Of a stretch of DNA of 64,000 bases, positions 34,200 through 47,700 are shown in pieces. A model generated the notes under the pieces. The model saw only the letters and a list, made by a program, of their open reading frames with translations, was not told the DNA's origin and did not search any database. Positions within the stretch are counted from its first letter, which is position 1, and each line of letters starts with the position of its first letter. Source of the DNA: Cyanoderma ruficeps (lineage: Eukaryota; Chordata; Aves; Passeriformes; Timaliidae); contig VZDJ01000224.1 of NCBI GenBank assembly GCA_008694505.1, positions 480,776 through 544,775 on the forward strand, read 5' to 3'. The translations under genes and the position numbers were made by a program.

Positions 34200-35700
34200 C
34201 TCCTGCCCGCAGCTCCTGGCGGGGCTGGAGGGGTCGGACGTGGCATTTTGGGGGCTGGATGATCCCTGCGCCGCTCCCAGGGCCGGGGGATGCGGGGGAC
34301 GGGCCGGGCTTGGCGGCGCCGCGGGGACAGGAGGGGACGGCGCTGCTGAGAGGAGAAGCAGGTGCGAGCTGGCCCCGCTGGCAGCGGCCACCTGGGCTTG
34401 GGGAAGCCGCAAGGGCTCGCCTGGGGCAGAAAAATCCACCGAGAGCCGCCTCGGCCTCAGCTGGGGCGGTGCGGGAGCCTGGGATGCGCTGGGACAGGGA
34501 CGGGGACGGGGATGGGGATCGGGACAGGGACAGGGACGGGCACGGGGACAGGGACGGGGACCTGCGGCTCCCGGGGGTCACCCGAGGAGGGGACACGGGA
34601 GGGGCCGTGCGGGACAGGGAAGGAGCTGCGGCAGTGACCGCTCGCTTTTGCCGGTGGGTGGGGGGCTCCCCGCGACCCCCCGAGCGTCCCAAGCGGGGGG
34701 AGCCGCGGGCAAGACCCCCGGGATGGGGGCTCCGGGCTGGGCTGCAGCGGCCCGAGGGGCGGCTGGGGGGCTTCGTGCCGGGGGTCGCGGAGCCGGGGCT
34801 GCCCGCGGCCATCGGGGCTCGCAGCCCCCGCACCCCCGGTCCCCCCCCGACGGGAGGCGGGTGCGGGGGTGGGGCCTCTCGCCGCCCCCCCCCGTCCCGG
34901 GCGGCCCCGGGTCCCCTCCCCGCACGCTGCTGCCGGCGGGACTTCCTGATCCCGCCGCATTGGCCGCAGGTAGCGCAGCCGTGCGGGACGGGGCGCACGG
35001 ACACACGGACAGAGCCCATGCGGACCTTTAGCTGAGCTTCATCCCCCGCCCCCTCCTCCTCCTCCTCCTCCTCCTCGTCGTCGTCGTCTTCCTCCTCCCT
35101 CCCTGCCCGGCTCCCTTCCTGCCCGGCACATGTAAAACTTGTGCGTGGGGCTCCGCTCCCGTCCCGCTCCCGGTGCTGCTGGCGGCAGGAGCCGGGCTGG
35201 GATCGTCCCCTCGGCGGAGCAGAGACCCCCTCGGCCCCCCCCGGAGCAGGGACACCCCCCGGCTCCGCTCGCCCATGCTGGATTTCGGCCCGGGAAGGTG
35301 ACTGCAGGAGGAAGCGGCGCCGCGCCGGGTCAGAGTAACCATGAATGAGATGTCGAGTTTCCTGCACATCGGGGACATCGTCTCCCTGTACGCCGAGGGC
35401 TCCGTCAATGGCTTCATCAGCACCTTGGGGTGAGCCGGGGGCTCCCGGGGCCGCCCCACGGTGATCCCGGGATGGACGGGACGGGACGGGGGTGCGGAGC
35501 CGGAGCGCGGTGGGAAAGGGAGCCGGGAAGCTCCGGGCGCTGCAGCGGGGACGGGGAGCGGTGCCGGGCAGGGGGACAGAGTGTCCCCGGGGTCGTCCCC
35601 GGGATCGTCCCCGGGCTCGCCCCCGGCTCCAGCTGCTGTCAGGGGCGGGATGTGACCCTGAAGGGACCCTCAGCCCTCCTTCCCCTGGCCAGAAGCTGCT
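34200..35700 (+). promoter_or_regulatory. ITPR3: CpG island and promoter region of ITPR3
   Basis: The stretch is very GC- and CpG-rich and spans the ITPR3 start codon at 35341. An inverted CCAAT box (attgg) lies at 34959-34963. A run of gggacagggacgggg repeats lies at about 34494-34570, and a (ctc)n/(gtc)n tract at 35050-35100 in the probable leader. No TATA box is evident, as is usual for CpG-island promoters. The transcription start was not determined. Confidence 0.7.
35341..35429 (+). CDS. ITPR3: ITPR3 exon 1 (start codon)
   Basis: It encodes [17 protein letters not shown] and goes on [13 protein letters not shown]. Human ITPR3 starts [12 protein letters not shown]. The start context aaccATGa has A at -3. 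Donor gtgagc follows 35429, leaving GG to join G of exon 2. This is the opening of the suppressor beta-trefoil. Confidence 0.97.
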
Positions 35701-38700
35701 TCCCCCCATTTAGGGGCTGGGGGATGAAATGGGTTTGAGTAGCGGGAGGGGTCGGTGGGGTGAGGATGGGGACACTGAGGGTGACAGCTCGGACAGGCAG
35801 GGCCCCTCCTGGGCACGGGGTCACTCTGTACTCCCAGCCCTGTCCAGCGTGGCTGGAGGCTGCCAGGGGGACAGGCAGTGGTGGCTGTGTCCCCCTCACT
35901 GTCCCACACAGCCGGTGGTCAGGGGGAATAGCTGCGGGGTCACCAAGCCCGGGCTGCCCGTGGCTACCAAGGGCTGCCCGTGGCTACCAAGGGCTGGGGG
36001 ACAGGGCAGTGTCACCTCCGGGCTGAGGCAGCTCCCTGAATGTGACAGGACAGGCCGGGGGATCTCTGCCCGACCTGGGGACAGCAGTGGAGACCTTGGG
36101 GACGTGTCCCGTGTCCCTCCCGTGTCCGTGCAAGCCGAGGGTGCAGCTGGAGCAGCCCCTGGGCATCCACCGGCACCCCCCGGCCTGCTCCCACCAGGAA
36201 TGTCTGCCTGGTGGCCCGGGGACAGGGTGGGGGACAGGGTAGGGGACAGGGAGGGCTCCCACAGGGCCGCCCTGGGGCACAGGTGGGTTTTTCCTTACCC
36301 TGCCTCAAGACCCCAAAGCGCGCCCCGGGGGGGTGGGGGGGATGCGGGGCCGTGCCAGCGCTCCTGCCCCGCTGTGTAGGAGAGGCTGAGCTCAGGCAGG
36401 AATGCTGCCTTGGATGGGATTCCTGGGGCAGGAGCTGCCCGGCTCTATAATCTGCGCTGAATGCACTTGCTCCCACATGCCTGTGCCGGAGCCCAGCCGC
36501 GCATTCCTGCGCCCACACGCGTTCCCTCGCCCGCCGCCGGGCACGCGTGGCCTCTGGGCTGCTGCCCACCGCGGCCCCCTCCGCCTGGCTGCCCAGAAAC
36601 GGGGGGCTCCGGGGTGCCCAGAATCCCCGTGTGTGCGGCCACAGCGGGGAGCGGCAGGTCTGTCTGTGCCAGCCCCTCCTGTGTCCCCACGGGTGGGTTT
36701 GGAGAGGTCTCCTTGGAGCTGTCCCCAGGCAGGGGATGCTGAGCACTCCCCCGGCCTCTTGGCAAGGGGCTCTGCAGGGACCCAGCGCTGGGTGTTGTCC
36801 CCAGAGCTCGTCCCGGTGGCTCGGTTAGAAACGTGTGGATTTTTCAGAGCTCTGAGCCCTGTGCAGCTCCGGCCCTCACATCTCCCTGTTTGCCAGGTGT
36901 TTTTCCAGAGCTCCTCAGAAGCGCCTGAAGAGCGGGGCTCGCTTGGGGAGCCTCTTCTCCCCGGCCCCAGCACATCCCGTGCTGGGCAGCCCCGCTTTCC
37001 CAGACTCCTGCTTCCTGCAGCTCCTTTCTCCCCTCCCTCCTCAAATTGTTTTCCCTGGTGCCCTGAGACCTGGGAGACCCAACCACACCTTAAATCACTC
37101 CTGCGATAAGGGACCAGGTGACTCACCGAGAGTGCTCCTCCTGCCACAGGGACCTTACTGAGCTCATTTGCAAGGCAAACAGCTCTGCCAGCCCACGCGG
37201 GTGCCCTGCGGAAGCGTTCCTGACATCCTTCCTTGTGGAGGAGCTGGCTCTGGGACCGCCTGGGCTCTGCAGCGGGATCCTCTCTCTACGGGGTGACACG
37301 GAGTGTCCCCGGGTGTTGATGACATTAGGGGTGGCTGCTGTGACATCCCTGTGGAGCAGCCCCGGGGCTCTCCGGGCTGTGGGGCAGAGGTGGGGAGAGC
37401 CCTGCAGCCCCACCTGAGGCTCCTCTGCTCCCCAAATCTCTCTGTGGGGGCCCCCCAGGAACAAACCCTCCCTTTCACCCCCTCTCTCTGCAGCGGGCGT
37501 TTGCTCGTGAGCAGGAAAAACATCCCGGGCCGGGCGTGGAGCTCGGTGGGAATGCCGAGCCAAGATCCCCAAACCAGCTGAAACGTTCCAGTCAGCCCAA
37601 AGCAGTGCCCTGGGAAGGGAGAACCGGGCTCAGGGCTGGTCACAGGGAGTGACCCTTGGCGGGCTGGGCACGGGGTGGGCACATTGGAGTGGCCACAAGT
37701 GGTTTTGGGGACACGGGAGGTTGCCCAGGAGGATTTTGTGCTGCCCCGTCCCTGCCAGGCTCCCAGAGCCCTTCAGGGGCTCAGAACGGGCCCTGGCAGA
37801 GGGGAAGGGTGGGTGACAAACCCAGCTGGGTCCTGGGCGGCTGTTTCAGGTGAAATAACACCTGTACCTGTGGTTGCAGGTGGATTTCGGGGTGGAGCAG
37901 CTCGGGGAGATGCAGTTGGTTAAAGCGTAACTCCAGCTCGGCCGGGTCAGGATGAACCCGATCCTGCCGGGAGGAGGAGGAGGAGGAGTCTGAGCCCTCC
38001 TGGCACCGGTTCAGCACCAAAAAGCTGCATTTTTGTGGCTGCCCCTCTCACTTCACCCTCCCCTCTCTGGAGCAGTGCCCACCCTGTGGGTGCCAGAGGG
38101 GCAACAACGAGCTCTCCTCACCCTCCTCTTCCTCCTCCGGGATTTCTGGGCTTTGTATTGGGGTTCTCCTGGCTCTGGTGGGGTTTCCCTTACCCCGAGC
38201 TCCCCTTGGCACCGCCTGTGCCACACCTGGGGAAGGTTTTTGCCCAGCCCAGCGGGCTCCAGCTGGGGCCGTCCCCGGGGAGGGCTCGGCACGGTCCGAC
38301 CGCCCCGGATTTTGCAGCTCTGGCCGAGCTCCTTCTCCCCTGACCTCGGGGAAGGCTCTGCCTCGCTCGAGGCCAAACGCGCTGGCCCCGGCCCAGGGAA
38401 TCACTTTGTGCTCGGCGTTTGGAAGCACCAGGAAGCCCCGCTGGAAGCTCGGCGAGGACTCCGGGGCTAACCGAGAGCCGGCCAGATGCTCACCCGGGCC
38501 TCGAGCGGCTCGTCAGGGCTGGATCCCGCCCCTCCTGCTCCCGGGAGGGGGAAGTTTGGAAAGGCAAAATGACATTCCATGGGTGCATCCCGCCTCCTGC
38601 CTCGCTCGGGATGCTCCTCCCGGTGCTCGGACACCGTTTTCCCATTAAAAGGTGCCCTGGGCACATCCCCGCTGCTCTTTAGGGAGCTTCCCCGGCCCAT

Positions 38701-41700
38701 CCCACCGCGGGAATGCCGGTTCTTAGCGGGAGCGTGTCCCGGCCCCAGCAGCCTCCCAGGTGGTTCATGTCCGCTCTGGCTGAATCCTTTTTTTTTATTT
38801 TTTTTTATTTTTTTTTAATTTTCAGTGATATTTTAACAGAAGAATGTTCATCCAGAGCAGAGCATCAGTTTAACAAAACGAGCCCTCGGCGTTCCTGCCG
38901 CGGGCGTAATCCTGGGATTAAAGATGCTGAAAGTGCCTTGAGATCGTTAACTAATTAAGACTTCCAAGGTGGCAGGTCACTGTCTCTAATCCTGCCCGGT
39001 GGAGCGGGGATGGTGGCCACGGGCCGAGAGGCTCCCGTGCTGTTTTCTTCAGTGCTGAAAATAAACCCAGGCAGGTCAGGCACTTCCTCGGAGACCTCCA
39101 GCAATAAGAGTGGAGGGTTTGGGGGTTTCAAGTGCCCAGATGAACCGAGCCTTTCTGCCTCGGTGGGCACTGATGGGACCTGGGGACGTGCTGAGGGTCA
39201 GGGCTTCACTCCCCGAGCCCCACCCGTGAGTTGGTGCCCTCAGCCCTCGGTGGTTTTCGCTCCCAGGCACACCCCAAGGGTTTGTTCTGCCCTGTCCCCC
39301 ACCCGAATAACAGAACAGAAACCAAAACTGCCCCCGAGCGACGCCAGGGCTGGGCTGGGGCTTTGCATGTCCCCTGTGGTGCTGCAGCCGCTCTGGTTTC
39401 CCCCTTTCCCTGCCCTCACCAGGCTCCGTGCCCTGCAGGGAGCTGGGAAGGTCCCTGGCTCCTTCCCCGCTGCCACAACCCATGGAAAAGGTGTTTGGGA
39501 TCTGGGAAAGCCCCTGGCTACTGTCATGGCCCATGGAAAAGGTGTTTGGGATCTGGGAATGTCCCTGGCTACTGTCATGGCCCATGGAAAAGGTGTTTGG
39601 GATCTGGGAATGTCCCTGGCAACTTCCCTGCTGTCACAACCCGTGGAGAAGGTGTTTGGACAGCCCCAAACCCCCTGTGCCGCTGCCCGAAAACGCTTTG
39701 CTGCCATTTGCAAAGCCAGGGCAGCCGTGTCTGGCCTCATCTCATGGGTCTGAGTTTTTTCCAGCTTTCCGGGTCTTTGCTAATTGTTTTGAAGCTTCTG
39801 CTGCCATCAGGCAGATTGCTTTTGTCTCTTGGTGCGCAATCCGAGGCTGATCTCCCCGGCCCCGGGGAGCCGTGAGGGGCTGTCGGAGCCCGGGGCCAGC
39901 CCCCGCCTCCGCACCGAGGACACGGCAGCACCGGGGTCCCGGGGTCCCCATCCATCACCGCCGAGGCCAAATTCCTCTCCGCCGAGCGAAAGGAGCCCTC
40001 CCCTCGCGCGGAGAGCGGCCGGGCTGGGGGAAGGAGGCTGGATCTGCCCCTGGCACGGATCTGCCCGGGTTTAGCCCTTTTTTAGAGCACCGCGTCCATC
40101 TCCGGTGATTTTCGGCTCGTTCGGTTTGTTGGGGACACCGAGAGTCCCTCGGGGGTGGCGGGGACAGCGCTCGGCCTTTGCTGCGCCTCGCTGCTCCAGG
40201 CTGTGCCCGCCCCGCCGTCCCAGGATGGATTTTCCCTCCGGGAGAGCGCTGCGGGCACACTCTAATCCTCCCGCAGGTGGGGACACGCTTCCCTCCGGCG
40301 GGAGAGGAGTTTCTCCTGCTGCTCCGGCTCCCCGGGGCTGGGGAAAGCGGGCGAGCGGGTACAGCCTGTCCTGCTGGAGCACCCAGTTCCCTCGCACGGA
40401 GCTCCGGGCACAGGGAGCCCCTCGGGCCACGCCGGCCCCTGTGCGCTCCGGGCAGATCCCCGAGCCGGGCTGTGCTTTGCTGTTCCCTGTAACTCTGAAA
40501 AGCGACGCCCCATCCATCCCCAAACCAGCCCCCGGCAGCCAAGGCCAAGCCCGAGGGATTTTGCTCAACGCTGGGAAAACAGAGGTGGGCAGGGAGGAGA
40601 CACAGAGCCTTGATCTGATGGGCAGAGGCTGCAGCTCTGATCAGATAATAATTAATTACCGGGTTTGGGGGGGGCCCCGCCACCCCCATCCACAGCACCT
40701 GCACCCTCTGTGTCCCGGAGGGAAGAGTTCCCAGGCGGGGAAGGTGGATGGAAGCTGAACTCCTCCCGGTTTTGCTGCGTTAAGGGTGCAATAACAGAGC
40801 TCTGAGTGCCGGGGGGAGCTGGGCAGGGCAGGGTCACCGAGCAGAGGGCCCAGAGTGACTGCCACCAACCCTCCCCGGTCCTTCCCTGCTGTACCAGCCC
40901 CGTGTGCCCGAGGCAGCAGCGTGGAAAACACCCAGGGGAGCAGTGGGAACTCAGGGAAGGGGTGCTCAGCTCCTGAAAAACCTCTATGGGTGGGGAAAAG
41001 GTGGAAAAAAAAGGTGGGAAACAGGAGGTGCAGCTTTGAGTTTGTCACTCCGGGCCGGGTGATGGTGGCACAAGCACTGGGCACACTCAGCCCCGCTGCC
41101 ATCCCGCTGCTCCTGACCCTGTTCCTGACCCTGTTCCTGATCCTGACCCTGTTCCTGACCCTGTTCCTGACTCTGTTCCTGACCCTGTTCCTGACCCTGC
41201 CCCTGTTCCTGACCCTGTCTGTTGTCCCCTCAGGCTGGTGGACGATCGGTGTGTGGTGGAGCCGGCGGCCGGGGACCTGGACAACCCCCCCAAGAAGTTC
41301 CGAGGTGAGGCTGGGGCAGCTCCGTCACTCCACGGGTGACATCGGGGCCAGTCCTGGTGCCCTGGGCATCCCCAGCAGGGATGGGGCAGGGGGGCACAGC
41401 TCTGCCCTGGGGGGTGCTGGAGTGTCCCCTGTGCTCAGGGTGCCCCACGCTCATTGTCCTTATCCTGGGGGGATTTGAGTGCCTGGGTCACACAAGCAGG
41501 GAGTGGAGTGTCGCTGTAGGACACGAAAGAAACGCTCCAAATATTTCAGAAGGCAAAGAGGATAGAAAAAGGCAAAGAACACAGAAAAATAAGGCTTTAT
41601 TGTGTAATTTTTACTCCCTTTTATAAGGTGTTCCAAAACAGACTTCACATACTTGGTGAATAGGAACTACACCTCTCTAATCTAGTCTTTTAACAAAAAA

Positions 41701-44700
41701 ACCAGCCAAACACCACCATCCCTTTTCTGGAGAAAGATTCTTTTGAGAGAGTTGTTTGCCAAGATTGTTTTGAGAAGAAACTTTCTTGAAAAATTTTTTC
41801 CTTGAGAAAAAGTCAGCAGGTGCTAGCAGGCTAAAAAATCTCTCAGACCCAGAAATATCAGGCCCACAGGAGAGAGCTGGGAAACCTCCCCAAAGCCGTG
41901 GCTGTGGGGTTGGGTTTGGGGTTGGTTTAGTGCAGCTGCACCTTTCGTCCTCTCTGTTGTCGTTTTATGTCTTCTTTTAAATAAGACTTTTGAAACACCG
42001 GTTCCCCACTCTCCCCCTCGTGCCTCCACCTTTTTCTCAGGGTGGATTTAACAGCACCCACCCTCTTGGCCACCCTCCTTTCCCTTTACACCCCAAAAAC
42101 ATCTCAAGAGATCCATTTTCCCGCTCTCTCAGGATCCCACCGAGCATTGATGGGAGTGATTGCCATTAATTTATTCACGAGCCTAATTAACAACCCATCC
42201 AGCATCTCCAGCATCCCCCAGCCCCTTCCAGCTCCATTCCCAGCCTTTTCCAGCTGGGGCTGGATGCTCAGCAGCCTCCCCGTGTCCATCCCCCTGCCCG
42301 GGGCCGAATCTCTTTTCCAGGCTCAGGATTTTTGGGCTCAGCTGCCCGGAGCCGTGTGTCCCGGGGCTGAATCTCTTTTCCAGGCTCAGGATTTTTGGGC
42401 TCAGCTGCCCGGGGCCGTGTGTCCCTGGGCCGAATCTCTTTTCCAGGCTCAGGATTTTCGGGCTCAGCCCTGTTTGCCGCGCTCCCTATCAGGATATCCA
42501 GCTGTTTGTTTTAATGGCCGGAAAGGTAGAGCTCTCCGTGCTCGATAGCCATCGCCTGCAGCGAGGTGGAAACAACGGGCTGGGGCTGTTCCCTGCGGCC
42601 CCGGCCAGAGGCTGGAGGGGATTTTCATGCCGCTGTCGCCGTCCCCACATCCTGTGGCCGGTCCCTGCCCTATCCTGAGCCGCGCACGGGTCGTGCCGGG
42701 GCTTCCCGCTGGGAGAACGGGACCCTCCTGCCTGCCGAGGTCAGCTCGGAAAGGTTCTTTGGAAATGCCAGAACCCACCTGGGAGCTGCTCCTGGCCCGG
42801 CTCTGCCGCTCCGAGAGACGCCCGACACCTCGCAGTTATTTGCTTTTTTAAAGTTATTATTATTTTTTTTGCGGTTTCTCCTCCCCGCCGAGGCTCTTCC
42901 CAGCCCAGCTCAGGCATGTCAGGAAAAGTTTCCACCCTCCAGGCAAGGGGGCAGCGGGACCCTGAGCTGTGCCACTGCTGTCCCCAGCTCCCTGAAGGAG
43001 TCACCTGGAGATTTGGGCCCCCCAGACATCTCTGGGTGGGAAACTTTGCCCCCAAACCCACTGTGAGTGGGAAGTTTTGCCCCCCAGACCTCTCTGGACG
43101 GGATATTTTGCCCCCAGATCTCTCTGGATGGGATATTTTGCCCCCAAAGCCACTCTGTGTGGGAAATTCTGCCCCTCACACCTCCCTGGATGGGATATTT
43201 TGTTCCCAAAGCCACTCTGGGTAGGAAATTCTGCCCCAAAGCCACTCTGGGTAGGAAATTCTGCCCCAAAGCTCCTGTGGGTGGGAGGTTTTGACCCCCG
43301 GGCCACTCTAGATGGGATATTTTGTCCCCAAAGCCACTCTGGGTGGGAAATTCTGCTCCCCAGGCCTCTCTGGATGGGATATTTTGTTCCCAAAGCCACT
43401 CTGGGTAGGAAATTTTGCCCCCAAAGCTCCTGTGGGTGGGAGGTTTTGCCCCCAAAGCCACTCTGGTCCTGGCAGATCAGCCCCACATCTCTCCCCGCGC
43501 TGCTCACTCAGGGTAGTGCTGGTGCAGGACCTTCCCTCACCTTCCCTCTTTCCCACCCCAATCCACCTCTCAGAAATCTGGCGGTGCTTTGGCCCTGGTG
43601 CCAAAATCTCCGGCTCCCAACACACGCCGCGCTGGAGATTTCCTGCACGCAACCCGCGCCGTGCCTCAGTTTCCCTCCTTGCAAACCCGGGGGCAGGGCG
43701 CGCTCGGAGCCAGGCCTGGGATTCGCAGCCGTTTCAGAGTCGCCGCGCTGAGGATTTTTTTTGGGTTTTTTTTTTTTTTTAACCTCCCCTGGTTTCTCCT
43801 TCCCACCAGCGCCTTTTACAGCGAATTCCCACTAATTAGCAATTTAATGGGGAGCGCACGGGGCGGGGGCTCGGGGCCCGCTGGGCACGGGATGTGCCAT
43901 CGGCAAACAGGTAAAACGAAATGTGAAACCTGGCGCTGCCCCAGCGGCCCCGGCCGGTGTGAACCGCGCTCGGCGCTGCCCCGGCGGCACTCCCAGGTAA
44001 ATAAATACGCGCCTCGGGCCCGCCGCCAGCCAGGGAAGGGACTTTTTTTATTATTTTCTTTTTAATTATTATTTTTTTTAATTTTTAAAAAAAAATTCTT
44101 TTTTTTGCCTGAACTTTCTGGGCTGCTATTTCTGGTGTAATTTAGGGCGATTCAGGCCGCAAAGCCTTTCCTGCCCTCATCCCTGCTCAGCTTCCAGCAC
44201 GGGGGGGAAAAGGGGGTTGGGAGATGTGAGGGCCTCGTTGTCTCCCAGACATCTGCTCTGCTGCTTCCCTTCCCGGAGCCCGGCCGGGCATGTCTGCACT
44301 TCCCGCCCACCATCCTGGGGGAAAACGGGACAGTGGGGACAAGCTGCAGAGCAGGGAGGGGTTGGAGGAGCTGGGATGCGGCTTGTGCATCTTTTAGGAT
44401 CTTGAAATAGAGGTGCTGACACGGAGATTTTGGGAGGTGGTGATCGGGGTCACGGAGGGATGGATGGGTGGGTGGATGGGGGTCTGTGTCCCCACGGCGC
44501 GGCCACCACAGGCTCCTCCTGCAGCCTCAGGGTGTCCCGTGGGTGACAGGGGACGTGGCTGATCCTGTCCCGGCCTCCCTGCCGGGATCCTCTCCTCCTG
44601 TGGTGCAGCTGGGCTCCATCAGAGCTCCTTCTCCCCCTGAAGCTCCTTCCCGAGCAGCGCGGCCGTTTCCGATGGGAACGCTCCTCACCACGAGTTCGAG

Positions 44701-47700
44701 GAGCGCGGTAATTCCTGGACTCGTGATTTATCCTGATTTCAAGCCGGCCCAGCAGCCAGCCCGCGGTGACGTGACCTCCAGCCGTGCCTCCCTCGTGGAT
44801 GGGGGACACCATCGTCCACCCCTGGAGTGTCCCTGCCCCACGGTGACACCGGCCCTGCTGGGGACACCCTGGTGGCCGCCGCAGCCTCAGCAGGCTCCGC
44901 TCTGCTCTGTCCCCAGACTGCCTCTTCAAGGTGTGCCCCATGAACCGGTACTCGGCCCAGAAGCAGTACTGGAAGGCCAAGCAGACCAAGCAGGACAAGG
45001 ACAAGATCGCAGACGTGGTGCTGCTGCAGAAGCTGCAGGTGAGCAGGAGGCAGGGAGCCCGAGCTGGCAGTGCCCCCCGGCCGGGTGGGTGATGGCCTCC
45101 GCACCTCTGGTGGTGGGATTTGGGGTGAGAAGGGGTTCCCAGCTGGGTTTTCCCCCTTGTCCCCTGCCCAGCCGTTGCTGTGTCACCCTCCTGATGCTTC
45201 TCGTGCAGAGGTGCTGTGGCTGAGGAGTTCTGTGAGCACAGCCCGGCACCCCAGGACACCCCAGGACACCCCAGGACACCCCAGGACACCCTAGAGCATT
45301 TCAGGACACTCCTCAGTGCCCCAGGGCACTCATCAGCACTCCAGGGCACTCCAGAACATTCCAGGACACCCTTCAGCATTTCAGGACACCCCAGGGCACT
45401 CCTCAGCACCTCAGGGCATCCCAGGGCATTCCCCAGGACAGCCCTCAGTACCCCAGGATACCCCTCAGGACACCCTTCAGTATTTCAGGGCACCCCAGGG
45501 CACCTTTCAGCCCCTCAGCATGCCCCTCAGCACCCCAATACACCCCTCAGCACCCCAGAGCACCCCTCAGCCCCTCAGGACACCCCACAGCCCCTCAGGC
45601 CACCCCTCAGCCCCTCAGGACACCCCTCAGGACACCCCTCAGCACCCCATAGCCCCTCAGGACAGCCCTCAGCCCCTCAGGTCACCCCTCAGCACCCCAG
45701 GGACACCCCTCAGCACCCCAGGGACACCCCTCAGCCCCTCAGGACACCCCTCAGCACCCCAGGACACCCCTCAGCACCCCGGGACACCCCTGCCGGAGGG
45801 AGCCCTGCTTCCAGGCCGTGCTCCAAAGGGCTGGGGAAGGGAAAGGCTCCCGTTGGCTTCCCCGAGCTTTGGCCAGGGCCCACATCAAACATTGCACAAC
45901 GGCCTGAGGCAGCTGGCGAGGCCCCGCCGATGATTCATAAAACCAGAGCCGGGGAGAGATTTCACTAAATCATCTCATCGGGCCTGGAGCCCGGCCCCGG
46001 CCCCACCATCCCCAGCCCTGCCTGGGGCAGGGGGGGCTGGGCAGTGCCAGGACGGCGTGTCCTGCCCTGGAGGTGCCAGGACGGGGTCGGTGCCCGCTGC
46101 CCTGGCCGGCCCCGTGTGCCCACTGGCACAGAACCCTCCTTTCCCTGCTCCCGTTAGCCGGGCTTGGGACGTCCCAGCTGTCCTGGCCACGAGCTGTCCA
46201 GCCCAGCAGAGGCTCATTTCTGGCCCTGATTGATTGCACCTTGGTTAGGGCTTGTCTCAAAGAGGTTCTGCCATTTCCCTGCTCCTTTCTGCTGCTCCCG
46301 GTGTTTTTGTGGCCGCGTGGGGAGCTCAGCCCAGCCCTGCCGAGCTCTGCAGGCACCAGGCTCCTGCCTGCCCCTCAGCAGGGAGGCTGATAAACAGCCT
46401 GAGAGCATCCCCCGGCCCACAGAGATGATTTCCTGGGGCAGCAGCAGCCAGGTCTGCAGTGGAGGAGCCCCACCTGTGGTGCCCGTGGTTCCCTTTCTGA
46501 GCTCGTGCCCCTCGGTGCTGTTTCAGTGGGTCTAAACTCTGTGTTTTCTCGGCCCAAAGCAGCCCAGACAGGCTGTGGGGGCTTTCCAGCCCCTCTGCTG
46601 ATGTCCCCCAGTCCTCCCCCATCCCCTGTGGGCATCCCTGACGCCCCTGGGCTTGGGGACAGTCCCCAGCCCATCCAAGGGACAGTGTGGGAACATCAGC
46701 TCCGGGAACTCGCGTGCTCGGGGCAGCCCCAGCTCGCAGTGCCAGCCCCAGTGGCTGCTGGCGAGGGAGGTGCCCAGATCCGCGGGGAGATTTGGTGCTG
46801 CTGGATCTCCCATCAGGGCCCTCTTGCTCCATGGGGTTGTTGTTGAGCTCCCAGAGCAGTGTCAGTGTGGGATTTCCTGGCCGTGGGTTTGTCCTGATGG
46901 CAGCAGCCACCACTGCGGGGGGTGAGGGTGGCTCCAGGTGGCACCCAGAGCTCTGTGGGGACAGAGGGGTCACTCCAGGTGGCACCCAGAGCTCTGTGGG
47001 GACAGAAGAGTCACCCCAGGTGGCACCCAGAGCTCTGTGGGGATGGAAGGATCACCCCAAGTGGCACCCAGAGCTTTGTGGGGATGGGAGGGTCACCCCA
47101 GGTGGCACCCAGAGCTCTGTGGGGACAGAATGGTCACCCCAGGTGGCACCCAGAGCTCTGTGGGGACAGGCACCAGGCACATTCACAGCCCTCACCTGCT
47201 CGGGCACTCAGGACCTGCTGTCCCACCCTCCCTCCCAGTGCCCAGCTGTGATTCCAGATGTTTCCCAATTCCTCTCCCCTCGGGTGAAGGGGCTGAGAGC
47301 AGGATGGGAAGGGGCAGAGGCTCTCCCAGCTCCACCCCTCGCTGTTTCCTGACACAATTTTGGGGCAGCCCAGGGCTGGAGCTGCCTGGGCTGTGCCCAG
47401 CCTGGCGCGGGGGCTGTGGGTGCTCCTCTGCCATTCCCAGATTTGCTGTGGGGGCAGGTTCCTGCCTCGCTCCACGTGTGTCAACATCCCATCACTGCTC
47501 CGGCTGCCAGGGCCAGCACATGGAAAATCTCTGTGGTTTTTGGAGAGGGGCTGCTGAGCTTTCACTCCTGGGGACCCATCCTGCTGCAGCAGGTCCAGGC
47601 CTGCTCCATCTCTGGGCACGGTGCCTTTGGCTCCTTGGTTTTGGTGCTGTCAAGAGCCCCCCCCCCAGTCCCCACAACCCTTTCTTTGGGTGTTTTACCC

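Larger units (their letters stand above)
35430..41233 (+). other. ITPR3: ITPR3 intron 1 (5.8 kb)
   Basis: The intron is mostly unique and CpG-rich at its 5' end. It contains a poly-T run at 38789-38820, a unique AT-rich block at 38820-38965, a 51-bp tandem repeat at 39475-39660 and a 12-bp gaccctgttcct repeat just before exon 2. No other exon was recognised. Confidence 0.6.
41869..44916 (+). other. ITPR3: Rest of ITPR3 intron 2
   Basis: It contains tandem repeats at 42300-42470 and 43020-43465, an A/T-rich run at 44040-44110 and otherwise unique sequence. The block 42110-42205 is AT-rich and non-repetitive. No additional exon was found. Confidence 0.55.

Noticed and set aside
34144..35709. 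521-codon minus-strand frame across the ITPR3 promoter and first exon
   Set aside because: CpG-rich DNA has few stop codons by composition. The frame overlaps the real plus-strand exon 1 and has no recognisable domain.
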